This document shows positions 8,079 through 17,148 of a DNA stretch of 64,000 nt, one piece after another; position 1 is the first letter of the stretch, and every line of letters starts with the position of its first letter. Below the pieces are notes generated by a model. It saw only the letters and a program-made list of their open reading frames with translations, had not been told where the DNA came from and ran no database searches. Position numbers and translations under genes: made by a program. The DNA lies in contig CAJUQO010000005.1 in the NCBI GenBank assembly GCA_910588295.1, positions 1 through 64,000 of the forward strand, read 5' to 3'. This stretch comes from an uncultured Lachnospiraceae bacterium. GTDB taxonomy: Bacteria; Bacillota; Clostridia; Lachnospirales; Lachnospiraceae.

Positions 8079-9002
8079 ATGATTTTAAGTGTGAGCAGGA
8101 GAACGGATATTCCCAATTATTATTCGGAATGGTTTATGAACAGGATCAGGGAAGGATATTTATATGTCAGAAACCCGATGAATACCCATCAAATAAGCAG
8201 GATCAATCTATCGCCTCAAATAGTGGATTGTATTGTGTTCTGGACAAAAAATCCATGGCCCATGATGGACAAACTGGATGATTTAAAGCATTATAATTAC
8301 TATTTTCAGTTTACTTTGACTGGCTATGGAAAAGATATGGAACCCAATTTGCCGGATAAGCGAAGACAGATGTTGGGTATTTTTTGCAAATTATCTTCCC
8401 AAATAGGGAGAGAGAAAGTGATCTGGAGGTATGACCCCATTATTTTTACGGATAGGTATACGGCGGATTATCATGTTAAGGCTTTTCGGAAAATTGCGGA
8501 AGCGTTGCAGGGGTATACGGATAAAGTGGTCATCAGCTTTGTAGACTGGTATGCTAAAACAAAGAAAAACATGAAAGGCATAGATGCCGTGAATTTGGAG
8601 GGCCGTGAATTTTTTGCGTTTGTATCAGAGCTTTCTGCTATTGCCGGAGAGCACAAGATGAAAATTGCGGCATGTGCAGAAGAAATAGATCTGGTTCCGT
8701 ATGGAATTGAACATAATTGCTGTATAGATAAGGCGTTGATAGAAAAAATAATCGGGTACAGAATAAGCGCAAAAAAGGACAAAAATCAAAGAAAAGAATG
8801 CGGATGTCTGGAAAGTATAGAAATAGGGACGTATAATACCTGTAGAAATGCCTGCAAATATTGTTACGCGAATTATTCAGATCAAAAGGTTCACAGCAGC
8901 TGTCAGATATATGATCCGCAATCCCCGCTTTTATGTGGCATAATAACAGAGGAAGATAAAATTACAGAGCGGAAAGTGGAATCCTTGAGACAATACCCTT
9001 AA
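8079..9002 (+). CDS. DUF1848 family protein with CX3CX2C iron-sulfur motif
   Basis: A 307-residue protein. The N-terminus ILSVSRRTDIPNYYSEWF and the later VFWTKNP and WRYDPI stretches mark DUF1848, a family without an established reaction. Near the C-terminus TCRNACKYCYAN carries cysteines 255, 259 and 262 in the CX3CX2C spacing of radical-SAM enzymes, preceded by ECGCLES, which could bind a second cluster. The ATG at 8079 is preferred over an upstream TTG because GAGGTG precedes it. Codon use is more AT-rich than in the genes on either side, hinting at separate origin. A radical-SAM-like role is inference. Confidence 0.8.
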   Translation: MILSVSRRTDIPNYYSEWFMNRIREGYLYVRNPMNTHQISRINLSPQIVDCIVFWTKNPWPMMDKLDDLKHYNYYFQFTLTGYGKDMEPNLPDKRRQMLGIFCKLSSQIGREKVIWRYDPIIFTDRYTADYHVKAFRKIAEALQGYTDKVVISFVDWYAKTKKNMKGIDAVNLEGREFFAFVSELSAIAGEHKMKIAACAEEIDLVPYGIEHNCCIDKALIEKIIGYRISAKKDKNQRKECGCLESIEIGTYNTCRNACKYCYANYSDQKVHSSCQIYDPQSPLLCGIITEEDKITERKVESLRQYP

Positions 9003-9006
9003 TACT

Positions 9007-9096
9007 TGGGAGGTGGGGTTTCTGTTTGTGGATGCGGTCTGCCGCGGACAGGATTATGGACGACGGCTGGTTTCCCGGGCAGAACAAAGGAGCTGA
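9007..9096 (+). pseudogene. GNAT acetyltransferase remnant
   Basis: Translation from 9007 gives a run containing FLFVDAVCRGQDYGRRLVSR and then stops. This resembles motif A of GNAT acetyltransferases (V-x-x-x-x-R-G-x-G/D-x-G-x-x-L), the acetyl-CoA-binding segment. Nothing before or after matches the rest of the fold and there is no start, so it would be a short fossil of a lost gene in the 143-base gap. Confidence 0.4.
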
Positions 9097-9145
9097 TGGT
9101 GCGGATAAATGAGCGAGGATAGACAGGCAGGGCGAAGGAGAAAAT

Positions 9146-9901
9146 ATGGAAGCATATCAGAATTTTGCAAAGGTCTATGACCTTTTTATGGAGGATGTGG
9201 ATTATGACGGATGGAGTGTCTATCTGATTAAATTATTGAAAGAATATGGCGTCACGGACGGCCTGGTGCTGGATCTGGCCTGTGGTACGGGGAATATCAC
9301 TGAGCGGCTGGCGGCGGCGGGATATGACATGATCGGCGCGGACTGTTCGCCGGATATGCTGGAAGCCGCCATGGAGAAGCGGGCGGTTTCGGGCCATGAC
9401 ATTTTGTATCTGCAGCAGGACATGCGATCCTTTGAACTCTACGGGACGGTGCGGGCAGTGGTCTGTGCCTTTGATTCTCTGAATTATGTTCTTGAGGAAC
9501 AGGAGATTGCGGAGGTGTTCCGGTTGGTCTGCAATTACCTGGATCCCGGCGGGGTATTTATTTTTGACGTGAATACCTGTTACAAATATGAGCAGCTGGG
9601 GAATACGACCATTGCCGAGAACCGCGAGGAGGCCAGTTTTATATGGGAGAATTGTTATGACAGAGAGCGTCGGATCAATGAATACGGCCTGACGCTGTTT
9701 ATCCGCGGGGAGGACGGGCGTTATGAAAAATATGAGGAGCTCCACGAGCAGAGGGCCTATCCGCTGCAGACGCTTCTGAGTCTGCTCTCTGAAAACGGCT
9801 TGGAGCCGGTGGCGATGTATGACGCCTTTACCTGTGAGCCGGCCAGGGAGGACAGCGAGCGGGTATGTGTGGTGGCGCGGGAATGCCGGAAGGGAGAATA
9901 A
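9146..9901 (+). CDS. Class I SAM-dependent methyltransferase
   Basis: A 251-residue Rossmann methyltransferase. Motif I VLDLACGTGN lies at residues ~41-50, an acidic GADCSP strand end follows, and a post-motif VCAFDSLNYV segment is in place. The substrate cannot be read from sequence. It ends three bases before the Hsp33 start, so the two are translationally coupled or at least co-transcribed. It may act on a small molecule or on tRNA/protein, but no specific assignment is justified. Confidence 0.85.
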   Translation: MEAYQNFAKVYDLFMEDVDYDGWSVYLIKLLKEYGVTDGLVLDLACGTGNITERLAAAGYDMIGADCSPDMLEAAMEKRAVSGHDILYLQQDMRSFELYGTVRAVVCAFDSLNYVLEEQEIAEVFRLVCNYLDPGGVFIFDVNTCYKYEQLGNTTIAENREEASFIWENCYDRERRINEYGLTLFIRGEDGRYEKYEELHEQRAYPLQTLLSLLSENGLEPVAMYDAFTCEPAREDSERVCVVARECRKGE

Positions 9902-9903
9902 AA

Positions 9904-10776
9904 ATGGATTATATCGTAAGAGCCATGGCGGCGGGCGGGCAGATCCGTGCTTTCGCCGCGATAACGAGGGAAACCGTAGAGACTGCGAGAAAAAATCACA
10001 ATACGAGTCCGGTAGCCACGGCGGCGCTGGGACGGCTGTTGACCGGAGGCGCCATGATGGGTGTGATGATGAAAGGGGATAAGGATCTTCTGACCCTCCG
10101 GATCCAGGGTGACGGCCCGATCCAGGGTATCACCGTGACGGCGGACGCCTATGGGAATGTGAAAGGCTATGTGGGTAATCCGAACGTGCTGATCCCGGCC
10201 AATGCGAGGGGAAAGCTGGATGTGTCGGGGGCCGTGGGCCATGGATTTCTGCAGGTGATTATGGATATGGGCCTGAAAGAACCATATAACGGACAGGTGA
10301 TGCTGCAGACCGGGGAGATCGCGGAAGATTTGACCTATTATTTTGCCACCAGCCAGCAGGTGCCTTCGGCGGTGGGGCTGGGCGTACTGATGGAGCGCGA
10401 CAATACGGTGCGCCGGGCGGGAGGCTTTATCGTACAGCTGATGCCCTTTGCCGAGGAGGAGACGGTTGCCCGCCTGGAACGGCAGGTGGGGGAGATTTCC
10501 TCAGTGACGACGCTGCTGGATCAGGGGCATACCCCGGAGACGCTGTTGGAGATACTGCTGGAGGGTATGAAGCCGGAGATCAGTGAAAAGACGGAGACCA
10601 GATTTTACTGTAACTGCAGCAAGGAGAAGGTAAGCCGGGCGCTGATTAGTGTGGGCCGGAAGGATCTGAGAGAGATGATCGAAGACGGGCGTGAGGTGGA
10701 GATGAATTGCCATTTCTGCAACACAAATTACGTGTTTAGTGTGGAGGAATTGAAGGAACTGTACCGGCGGTGCTGA
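9904..10776 (+). CDS. hslO: Hsp33, redox-regulated chaperonin
   Basis: A 290-residue cytosolic holdase that is activated when oxidants release its zinc. The N-terminus MDYIVRAMAAGGQIRAFAA and the TSPVATAALGRLLTGGAMMG segment are diagnostic. The four zinc cysteines are intact: C236-x-C238 (FYCNCSK) and C269-x2-C272 (CHFC). The ATG at 9904 lies three bases after the methyltransferase stop, and an in-frame upstream extension would overlap that gene. Confidence 0.95.
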   Translation: MDYIVRAMAAGGQIRAFAAITRETVETARKNHNTSPVATAALGRLLTGGAMMGVMMKGDKDLLTLRIQGDGPIQGITVTADAYGNVKGYVGNPNVLIPANARGKLDVSGAVGHGFLQVIMDMGLKEPYNGQVMLQTGEIAEDLTYYFATSQQVPSAVGLGVLMERDNTVRRAGGFIVQLMPFAEEETVARLERQVGEISSVTTLLDQGHTPETLLEILLEGMKPEISEKTETRFYCNCSKEKVSRALISVGRKDLREMIEDGREVEMNCHFCNTNYVFSVEELKELYRRC

Positions 10777-10821
10777 GGCGTGGCGGTCTGGAAGATAATG
10801 ATATAGCGATAGGAGAAAAAG

Positions 10822-12732
10822 ATGATTGACGGTTTCATAAAAGTGGCCTGCGGGATTCCGGAGATTGAGGTGGCGGACTGTGTGGCGAACCGGGTGCGTA
10901 TTCGGGAAAAGATCGGGGAGATGGAGCGGCTGGGGGCCAGGATCATGGTGCTGCCGGAGCTGTGCATGACGGGGTATACCTGCGGCGATCTGTTCTGGCA
11001 GGCCTCTCTTTTGCGGGAGGCGAAGGAAGCGTTGCTGCTTTTGGCTGAGGAGACAAAGAATGTGGACGCGCTGATTTTCGTTGGTCTGCCCATGGAGATC
11101 TACGGCAAGCTGTTTAATGTGGCGGCGGCTTTGGAAGGCGGAAAAGTTCTGGGGCTCATACCCAAGAGACATATTCCCGCTTATGCGGAATTTTACGAGG
11201 GGCGCCATTTTACGCCGGGACCGGAGGAAGTGACGGAGATCCTGTTGGGCGGGGAGCGGGTGCCCTTCGGAACACGGCAGATGCTGGTCTGTGAGTCGAT
11301 GCCGGAGCTTAAAGTGGCGGCGGAGATCTGCGAGGATCTGTGGGCGCCGGTACCCCCCTCGGCGGGTCATGCCACGGCGGGGGCCACGGTGATCGTCAAT
11401 CTGTCGGCCAGCGATGAGATGACCGGAAAGGATACTTACCGCCGTATGCTGGTTGCTGTCCAGTCAGCCAGTTTGATCTGCGGCTATGTGTATGCCTCGG
11501 CCGGAGAAGGAGAGTCTTCCACAGACCTGGTATTCGGGGGGCACAGTCTGATCGCGGAGAACGGCGTATTGCTGGCGGAGGCCGAACGTTTTTGTAACCA
11601 GACGATAAGTACAGAGCTGGATGTCCAGCGTCTGGCCGGGGAGCGTCGGCGGATGACCACCTATCCCGTTCAGGACGGGGCGGGTTACCGTCTGACCGGA
11701 TTTTCGCTGAAGCTTATGGAGACCTCCCTCACCCGGGACATTGACCCGAGGCCCTTTGTGCCCGGCGATCAGAGAGAGCGGGACAAACGCTGTGATGAGA
11801 TCCTGAATATCCAGGCTATGGGACTTAAGAAGCGGCTGGCCCATACGCATTGTCAGAGCGCGGTGATCGGTATTTCTGGCGGTCTGGATTCCACGCTGGC
11901 GCTGCTGGTGACGGCCAGAGCCTTTGACAAGCTGGGTATAGGGCGGGAAAAGATTACGGCTGTGACGATGCCCTGTTTCGGCACCACGGACCGAACCTAC
12001 ACCAATGCCTGTGAGCTGACCCAATGCCTGGGCGCGGCATTGAAGGAAGTGGATATCCGGGAGGCGGTGACACTTCATTTCGGGGATATCGGCCATGACA
12101 GGGATATTCACGACGTGACTTATGAGAATGCCCAGGCCAGGGAGCGTACCCAGGTTCTGATGGATGTGGCGAACCAGACCGGCGGCATGGTGATCGGCAC
12201 CGGGGATCTGTCGGAGCTGGCTTTGGGGTGGGCAACCTACAATGGCGACCATATGTCGATGTACGGCGTCAACGCTTCGGTGCCGAAGACACTGGTGCGT
12301 CATCTGGTACGGTATTTTGCTGATACCTGCGGGGATGAGAAATTGACGGCCATTCTTCTGGATGTGTTGGACACGCCGGTGAGCCCGGAGCTGCTGCCGC
12401 CGGAGGACGGCAGGATTTCCCAGCGCACGGAGGATCTGGTGGGGCCTTATGAGCTGCATGACTTTTTCCTGTATTATATGCTGCGGCTGGGGTTTGCGCC
12501 GGGCAAGATCTACCGGCTGGCCCTGGTTGCTTTTGAAGGCGCGTATGAGGAGGAGACGATCCGCCGGTGGCTGAAAGAGTTTTACCGGAGGTTTTTCATG
12601 CAGCAGTTTAAGCGTTCCTGTCTGCCGGACGGGCCGAAGGTGGGCAGCGTGGCCGTTTCGCCCAGAGGAGACTGGCGGATGCCCAGTGATGCCTGTGCGG
12701 CGGGATGGATGCGGGAGGTGGAGGAATTGTAG
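10822..12732 (+). CDS. nadE: Glutamine-dependent NAD+ synthetase
   Basis: A 636-residue two-domain enzyme that amidates deamido-NAD to NAD. Residues 1-~290 are a nitrilase-type glutaminase with the Glu (VLPELCMTGY), Lys (PKRHIPAYAEF) and nucleophilic Cys (AAEICEDLWAP) in order. The C-terminal synthetase has the PP-loop SGGLDSTLAL at ~352-361 and the nucleotide-binding GTGDLSELALGW. The length matches the actinobacterial/clostridial form that takes its nitrogen from glutamine. AGGAGA precedes the ATG. Confidence 0.96.
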   Translation: MIDGFIKVACGIPEIEVADCVANRVRIREKIGEMERLGARIMVLPELCMTGYTCGDLFWQASLLREAKEALLLLAEETKNVDALIFVGLPMEIYGKLFNVAAALEGGKVLGLIPKRHIPAYAEFYEGRHFTPGPEEVTEILLGGERVPFGTRQMLVCESMPELKVAAEICEDLWAPVPPSAGHATAGATVIVNLSASDEMTGKDTYRRMLVAVQSASLICGYVYASAGEGESSTDLVFGGHSLIAENGVLLAEAERFCNQTISTELDVQRLAGERRRMTTYPVQDGAGYRLTGFSLKLMETSLTRDIDPRPFVPGDQRERDKRCDEILNIQAMGLKKRLAHTHCQSAVIGISGGLDSTLALLVTARAFDKLGIGREKITAVTMPCFGTTDRTYTNACELTQCLGAALKEVDIREAVTLHFGDIGHDRDIHDVTYENAQARERTQVLMDVANQTGGMVIGTGDLSELALGWATYNGDHMSMYGVNASVPKTLVRHLVRYFADTCGDEKLTAILLDVLDTPVSPELLPPEDGRISQRTEDLVGPYELHDFFLYYMLRLGFAPGKIYRLALVAFEGAYEEETIRRWLKEFYRRFFMQQFKRSCLPDGPKVGSVAVSPRGDWRMPSDACAAGWMREVEEL

Positions 12733-12740
12733 GAACAGAC

Positions 12741-12762
12741 GCCGCTGTGTCCGCACAGCGGC
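12741..12762 (+). terminator. GC-rich hairpin after nadE
   Basis: A perfect 9-bp stem GCCGCTGTG / CACAGCGGC with a TCCG loop begins 8 bases after the nadE stop. The following T-run is weak (CCTTTGCT), so it may act together with the stronger hairpin downstream. Confidence 0.5.
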
Positions 12763-12826
12763 CCTTTGCTGTGTGCGGAAGGAGATGTAGATATGGGCAC
12801 ATTGACAAGGGAACGGCGAGGCAAAT

Positions 12827-12879
12827 ACACAAAAACTGCCGCTGCGCGAGGCATGCCTTCGGGGCGGCAGTTTTTGTGT
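12827..12879. terminator. Bidirectional intrinsic terminator
   Basis: A perfect 16-bp stem ACACAAAAACTGCCGC / GCGGCAGTTTTTGTGT surrounds a 21-base loop. The T-tracts lie within the stem on both strands, so it terminates nadE and the convergent membrane-protein gene. Confidence 0.85.
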
Positions 12880-12899
12880 GTTTGGAAAGGGCGAGGCAG

Positions 12900-13361
12900 C
12901 TACCCGGCCGTCTGATTGGAGGCTTTGGACAGAGCCGTCTGTATGGCGTCCAGAAGCAGAGCGGAAGTGTATTTGGATTCTTCGGTGCTCTGGATGTTCT
13001 CGGTGGACTGGGTGTCGATGATCTGCGCGGCGATGCCGTCCAGGGAAGGCTGCATCAGGGGATACATGGTCTCGACGGATTCACTGATGTTGACCAGTTC
13101 TATGGCGTTGATGTGGTTGGCATCTACGGTGACCTGCACGTCAAAGGAGGTATCGTTCAGCGCGACGGTTGCGGAATAGATGCCGGGAACGTACAGATCC
13201 TGGGCTGTCACGGAGGCTGATGTGGGCGCGGCCTCCCCGCCCTGCCGGGAGCGGAACATGATAAATAAAAGAACCAGCAGCAGCACGGCAAATGCCACAA
13301 ACAGCACAGTGTAGATGATTTCCTTCATATGTAATACAACAATTTTTGTACGGGAACTCAT
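12900..13361 (-). CDS. Membrane-anchored FMN-binding-like protein
   Basis: A 153-residue protein with one N-terminal helix (residues ~13-36, IIYTVLFVAFAVLLLVLLFI) and an extracytoplasmic domain. The pattern PGIYSATVALNDTSFDVQVTV, then INAIELVNISES and a C-terminal SALLLDAIQTALSKA helix matches the FMN-bind (RnfG-type) fold, in which a C-terminal Thr can carry covalent FMN. The expected S/T-G-A-T-x-T/S flavin site is not evident, so it may be a non-flavinylated relative. The start is supported by AAAGGAG 7 bases upstream. Confidence 0.65.
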   Translation of the reverse strand: MSSRTKIVVLHMKEIIYTVLFVAFAVLLLVLLFIMFRSRQGGEAAPTSASVTAQDLYVPGIYSATVALNDTSFDVQVTVDANHINAIELVNISESVETMYPLMQPSLDGIAAQIIDTQSTENIQSTEESKYTSALLLDAIQTALSKASNQTAG

Positions 13362-13512
13362 GGGCGCACTCCTTTTCTTTCTTTTTATATCCTATTCGGG
13401 AGTTGGGGAAATATGACCATAGAACGGCATTTGCTGTATTTCGCATTCAGGGCGCACACATGCTATGTGAACGCTCATGTTTTTGCGCATGTAAAGGGGA
13501 AGGATATTTTTC

Positions 13513-13541
13513 TGGTCAATCTTTTGTTTACAGAGTATAAT
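13513..13541 (+). promoter_or_regulatory. Sigma-A-type promoter for addB operon
   Basis: TGGTCA (13513-13518) and TATAAT (13536-13541) are separated by 17 bases, upstream of the addB start. The -10 is perfect and the -35 matches four of six positions. Confidence 0.5.
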
Positions 13542-13627
13542 GGGACATAGCTGTAATTGACGCTTGGGGCGGCGGTTTGTATACTGCGCCGTTACCCTGG
13601 GGCGGCGGAAGCTGCATGGAGGAAAAT

Positions 13628-16600
13628 ATGTCGCTGCAATTCATTTTAGGAGGCGCCGGGTCGGGCAAATCTCATTATGTATTTGAAAAGATCATTCAGG
13701 AATCCCTGGCCCATCCGGACAGGCAGTACCGGATCCTGGTGCCGGATCAGTTCACGATGCAAATCCAGATAGAGGTGGCCCGTCTCCATCCCCGGGGAGG
13801 CCTTCTCAATATCGATGTATTGAGTTTTAACCGGCTGGCCCATCATATTTTCCGGGAAGTGGGCTGCCAGACGCCGCCGGTGCTGGAGGATATGGGGAAG
13901 GCATTTGTCCTGCAGCGGGTGGCCCAGGCGAAAAAAAAGGAACTGAAGGTGCTGGGCAGCCAGATCGATAAAAACGGCTGTATTCAGGAGATAAAATCTC
14001 TTGTCTCGGAGCTGATGCAGTATGAAATCCGGCCCGACGATCTGGCGGAGATTCAAAAAGGCCTGGCGGGGCAGCCTCTTCTGGAGGAAAAGCTGGGGGA
14101 TATCCGGATACTCTATGACGGCTTTAAGGAATTTCTGGAGAATCACTATGTCACCTCCGAGGAGATCCTCGAACTGCTCTGCGACGTATTGCCGGAAGCG
14201 GAGAGCATGAGGAATGCCACCGTAGTGCTGGACGGCTTCATCGGTTTTACACCGGTTCAGAACCGGCTGCTGGGCGTGATGCTCGGCTGCTGCAGGAATG
14301 TGTATGTGACGGTGACGCTGGACGGGCGGGAGGATCCTTACAGCCGGGGCGGTATGCACAACCGTTTCTGGAAAAGCCGAAAGACTATGCAGGATATTCT
14401 CATGAAAGCCAGGGCGGCCGGGGCCTCTGTGGAGGAGCCGGTACGGATGGAAACAACGCTGGCTTATGGAAAAAGGCCGGTGAAAGCGCCGTCCCTGGAG
14501 TTTTTGAACCGTCATCTGTTCTGTTTTGGCCCCGGATGCTACGAAGGGGAGCAGGATGAGATACGGATCCTGGAGGCGTCCGGCCCGCAGAAAGAAATGG
14601 AGGAGACGGCCCGCCGTATCCGTCGGCTGGTGCGGGAGGAGGGCTACCATTACCGGGATATCGCCGTGATTGCCGGGGATCTGGAAAAATATGGCTGGGA
14701 GGCGGAGCGGGCTTTTGCCCGGGCGGAAATTCCCTGTTTTATCGACGCCCGCCACACGGCGCTGATGAATCCAATGGTGGAGTGTATCCGGGCGCTGTGG
14801 GATATGCAGATTAGCGGGTTTGCTTATGAGAGCGTGTTCCGCTATCTGCGCTGCGGCCTGTCAGAGCTTTTGGAGGCGGAAGTGGACGAGCTGGAAAACT
14901 ACTGTCTGGCCCTGGGGATCCGGGGGCGGAAAGCCTGGGAACAGCCTTTTTTGCGCCATAGCCCCCATATGGATCCGGCCAGAGTGCCGGAGATGGAGGC
15001 TCTGCGGAAACGGTTTATGGCAGAGATCGGCCCCTTTACGGAGGCGATCCGCGTATCGGGCCGCACAGTAGCGGTCTGCTGCAGCGCCCTGTATGAGTTC
15101 CTGGTTTCCCTGTCTGTACAGCAGAAGTTGGAGAAACGGCGTCTGCGGTTTGAGGCGGAGGGGGAGGCGGCCATGGCCCGGGAGTACGCCCAGATCTACC
15201 GGACGGTCATGGATCTTTTGGATAAGCTGGTGGAAATCCTCGGTGAAGAGAAAATATCTCTCAAAGATTTCCGCCAGCTGATGGAGACCGGGCTGCAGGG
15301 GCTTCGCATCGGTATCATCCCGCCCACGGCGGATCAGGTGCTGGTGGGGGATGTGGTGCGTACCCGGCTGAACCGGGTCAGGGCGCTGTTTTTTGTCGGC
15401 GTCAATGAGGACAGCATTCCGGGAAAGGGCGGCGGGAGCGGCATCCTGTCGGAGCCGGACAGGGATATCCTGGAGAAAATGGATGTGGAGCTGGCCCCCA
15501 CGGCCCGGGAGGAGTTGTATATCCAGAAATTTTATCTGTATCTGCATCTGACAAAACCCTCTCACTTGCTGACATTGTCCTATTCCCGCAGCAGCGCGTC
15601 GGGGAATCCCATCGGCCCGGCTTATCTAATCGGCGTTCTGCAGAAGCTGTTTCCCGGAGTTTCGGTGGAGGCTGTCCGGGAGCCGGAGGGCGGCCGGGGA
15701 GTGTGGCACAAGGAGGATGGTCTGCGGCTGCTCATCGACGGCATGAGGCATATGGGAAAACGGCCCGCGCCGGACTGGTGGCGGGAGCTTCTGTCCTGGT
15801 TTATCCGCAGGGAGGGCTGGCGGGAGGAAGCCCGGCGTCTTCTGGAGGCGGCGTCTTACCGGAAGGAGCAGGACAGGATCGGCGCGGCGGTGGCGAAGGC
15901 CCTTTACGGCGGCGTCCTGCAGAACAGTGTTTCCCGTATTGAGCGGTACGCAGCCTGTGCCTATGCCCATTTTCTGCAATATGGACTGCGGCTTAGGGAA
16001 CGGGAGGAATATGTTTTCAGGCCTCTGGATATGGGGAATATCCTCCATGGAGCCCTGGAGCGGTTTGCCCGGCTGGCCCATGAGCGGGGATTTACCTTTG
16101 CGTCGGTGCCGCCGGAGGAGCTGGAGAAACTGCTCGTCGAGGCGCTGCGACGGACCGTGGAGGGATACGGCGGCCAAATCCTGGACAGCTCCAGCCGCAG
16201 CCGCTATCATGTGGACCGGGCGGCCCATATCCTGCGGCGCAGCATCCGGGCTTTGCAGGAGGAGTTGGCGGACAGCGATTTTGAGCCGGTGGGATTTGAG
16301 GTGGATTTTGACCATCAGGCTTTTCTGGACGGCATGGTGCTGCGGCTCTCCGAGGAGGAGCGGATGTTCCTGCGGGGGATCATAGACCGGCTGGACGTTT
16401 GTGAGGACGGAAATAATTTATACGTGCGGGTGATTGATTATAAATCCGGGAATACATCCTTTGATTTTGAAGCATTTTATTATGGATTGCAGTTACAGCT
16501 CGTGCTGTACCTGCGGGCGGCCATGGAGCTTGCGGGCAGGGAGCATCCGGACAAACAGGTGGAACCGGCGGCCATCCTCTATTACCATATGAAGGATCCC

Positions 16601-17050
16601 TTGGTGGAGGCGGCCAATGGACAGGATGCGGAGATACAGCGTCTAAAGGAGCTGCGTTTAAACGGGCTGGTGGCTTCCGACGAGAATATACTGAAGCACT
16701 TGGACCGAACCCTTGCGCCCGGGAAAAAATCCCGGCTGCTGCCTGTGGAGGTGAATAAAAACGGTGAGCTGTCCGCCCGTTCCCAGGCGGTCAGCCGCAA
16801 GCGGCTGGAGGCGCTGACGGATTATGCGGTGGAGAAGGCGGCCCGCATTGGACAGGAAATTCTGGAGGGGCATGTGGAGCAGAACCCGTATCAGCGGAAG
16901 GATCGCACGGCCTGTTCGTTGTGCAGCTGCCGGGAGGCATGCGGGTTCGACGAGAGGCTGCCGGGGTGTGAGTTCCGGAAGCTGGAGAAAATGGCGGATG
17001 AGGGGATCTGGGAGGCGGTGCTTCGGGCGGCGGACAGAAAGAGGGAGTAG
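13628..17050 (+). CDS. addB: AddB, helicase-nuclease subunit B
   Basis: An 1140-residue subunit of the AddAB complex, which resects double-strand breaks before RecA loading. Walker A GGAGSGKS is at residues 8-15. The C-terminal RecB-like nuclease contains RVIDYKSGN. The iron-sulfur cysteines that staple the nuclease are intact: C777 (AACAYAHFLQYGLR) and C1096, C1099 and C1105 in the CSLCSCREAC cluster. I chose the ATG at 13628, five bases after GGAGG at 13618-13622; an in-frame ATG at 13616 would overlap that site. It shares an operon with an aminopeptidase gene and addA. Confidence 0.95.
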   Translation: MSLQFILGGAGSGKSHYVFEKIIQESLAHPDRQYRILVPDQFTMQIQIEVARLHPRGGLLNIDVLSFNRLAHHIFREVGCQTPPVLEDMGKAFVLQRVAQAKKKELKVLGSQIDKNGCIQEIKSLVSELMQYEIRPDDLAEIQKGLAGQPLLEEKLGDIRILYDGFKEFLENHYVTSEEILELLCDVLPEAESMRNATVVLDGFIGFTPVQNRLLGVMLGCCRNVYVTVTLDGREDPYSRGGMHNRFWKSRKTMQDILMKARAAGASVEEPVRMETTLAYGKRPVKAPSLEFLNRHLFCFGPGCYEGEQDEIRILEASGPQKEMEETARRIRRLVREEGYHYRDIAVIAGDLEKYGWEAERAFARAEIPCFIDARHTALMNPMVECIRALWDMQISGFAYESVFRYLRCGLSELLEAEVDELENYCLALGIRGRKAWEQPFLRHSPHMDPARVPEMEALRKRFMAEIGPFTEAIRVSGRTVAVCCSALYEFLVSLSVQQKLEKRRLRFEAEGEAAMAREYAQIYRTVMDLLDKLVEILGEEKISLKDFRQLMETGLQGLRIGIIPPTADQVLVGDVVRTRLNRVRALFFVGVNEDSIPGKGGGSGILSEPDRDILEKMDVELAPTAREELYIQKFYLYLHLTKPSHLLTLSYSRSSASGNPIGPAYLIGVLQKLFPGVSVEAVREPEGGRGVWHKEDGLRLLIDGMRHMGKRPAPDWWRELLSWFIRREGWREEARRLLEAASYRKEQDRIGAAVAKALYGGVLQNSVSRIERYAACAYAHFLQYGLRLREREEYVFRPLDMGNILHGALERFARLAHERGFTFASVPPEELEKLLVEALRRTVEGYGGQILDSSSRSRYHVDRAAHILRRSIRALQEELADSDFEPVGFEVDFDHQAFLDGMVLRLSEEERMFLRGIIDRLDVCEDGNNLYVRVIDYKSGNTSFDFEAFYYGLQLQLVLYLRAAMELAGREHPDKQVEPAAILYYHMKDPLVEAANGQDAEIQRLKELRLNGLVASDENILKHLDRTLAPGKKSRLLPVEVNKNGELSARSQAVSRKRLEALTDYAVEKAARIGQEILEGHVEQNPYQRKDRTACSLCSCREACGFDERLPGCEFRKLEKMADEGIWEAVLRAADRKRE

Positions 17051-17148
17051 TGGCTTCTTGGCCGCCCCGGCTGTTTACGAGGAGGCCGAAAAGATATTGG
17101 GGGCTATGGGGCTTGGCTTATTAAAAAGGTAAAGGAGTACTGATAATC

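Noticed and set aside
11464..12756. Minus-strand open frame (430 codons) inside nadE
   Set aside because: Antisense to conserved NAD synthetase motifs with low-complexity translation and no ribosome-binding site.
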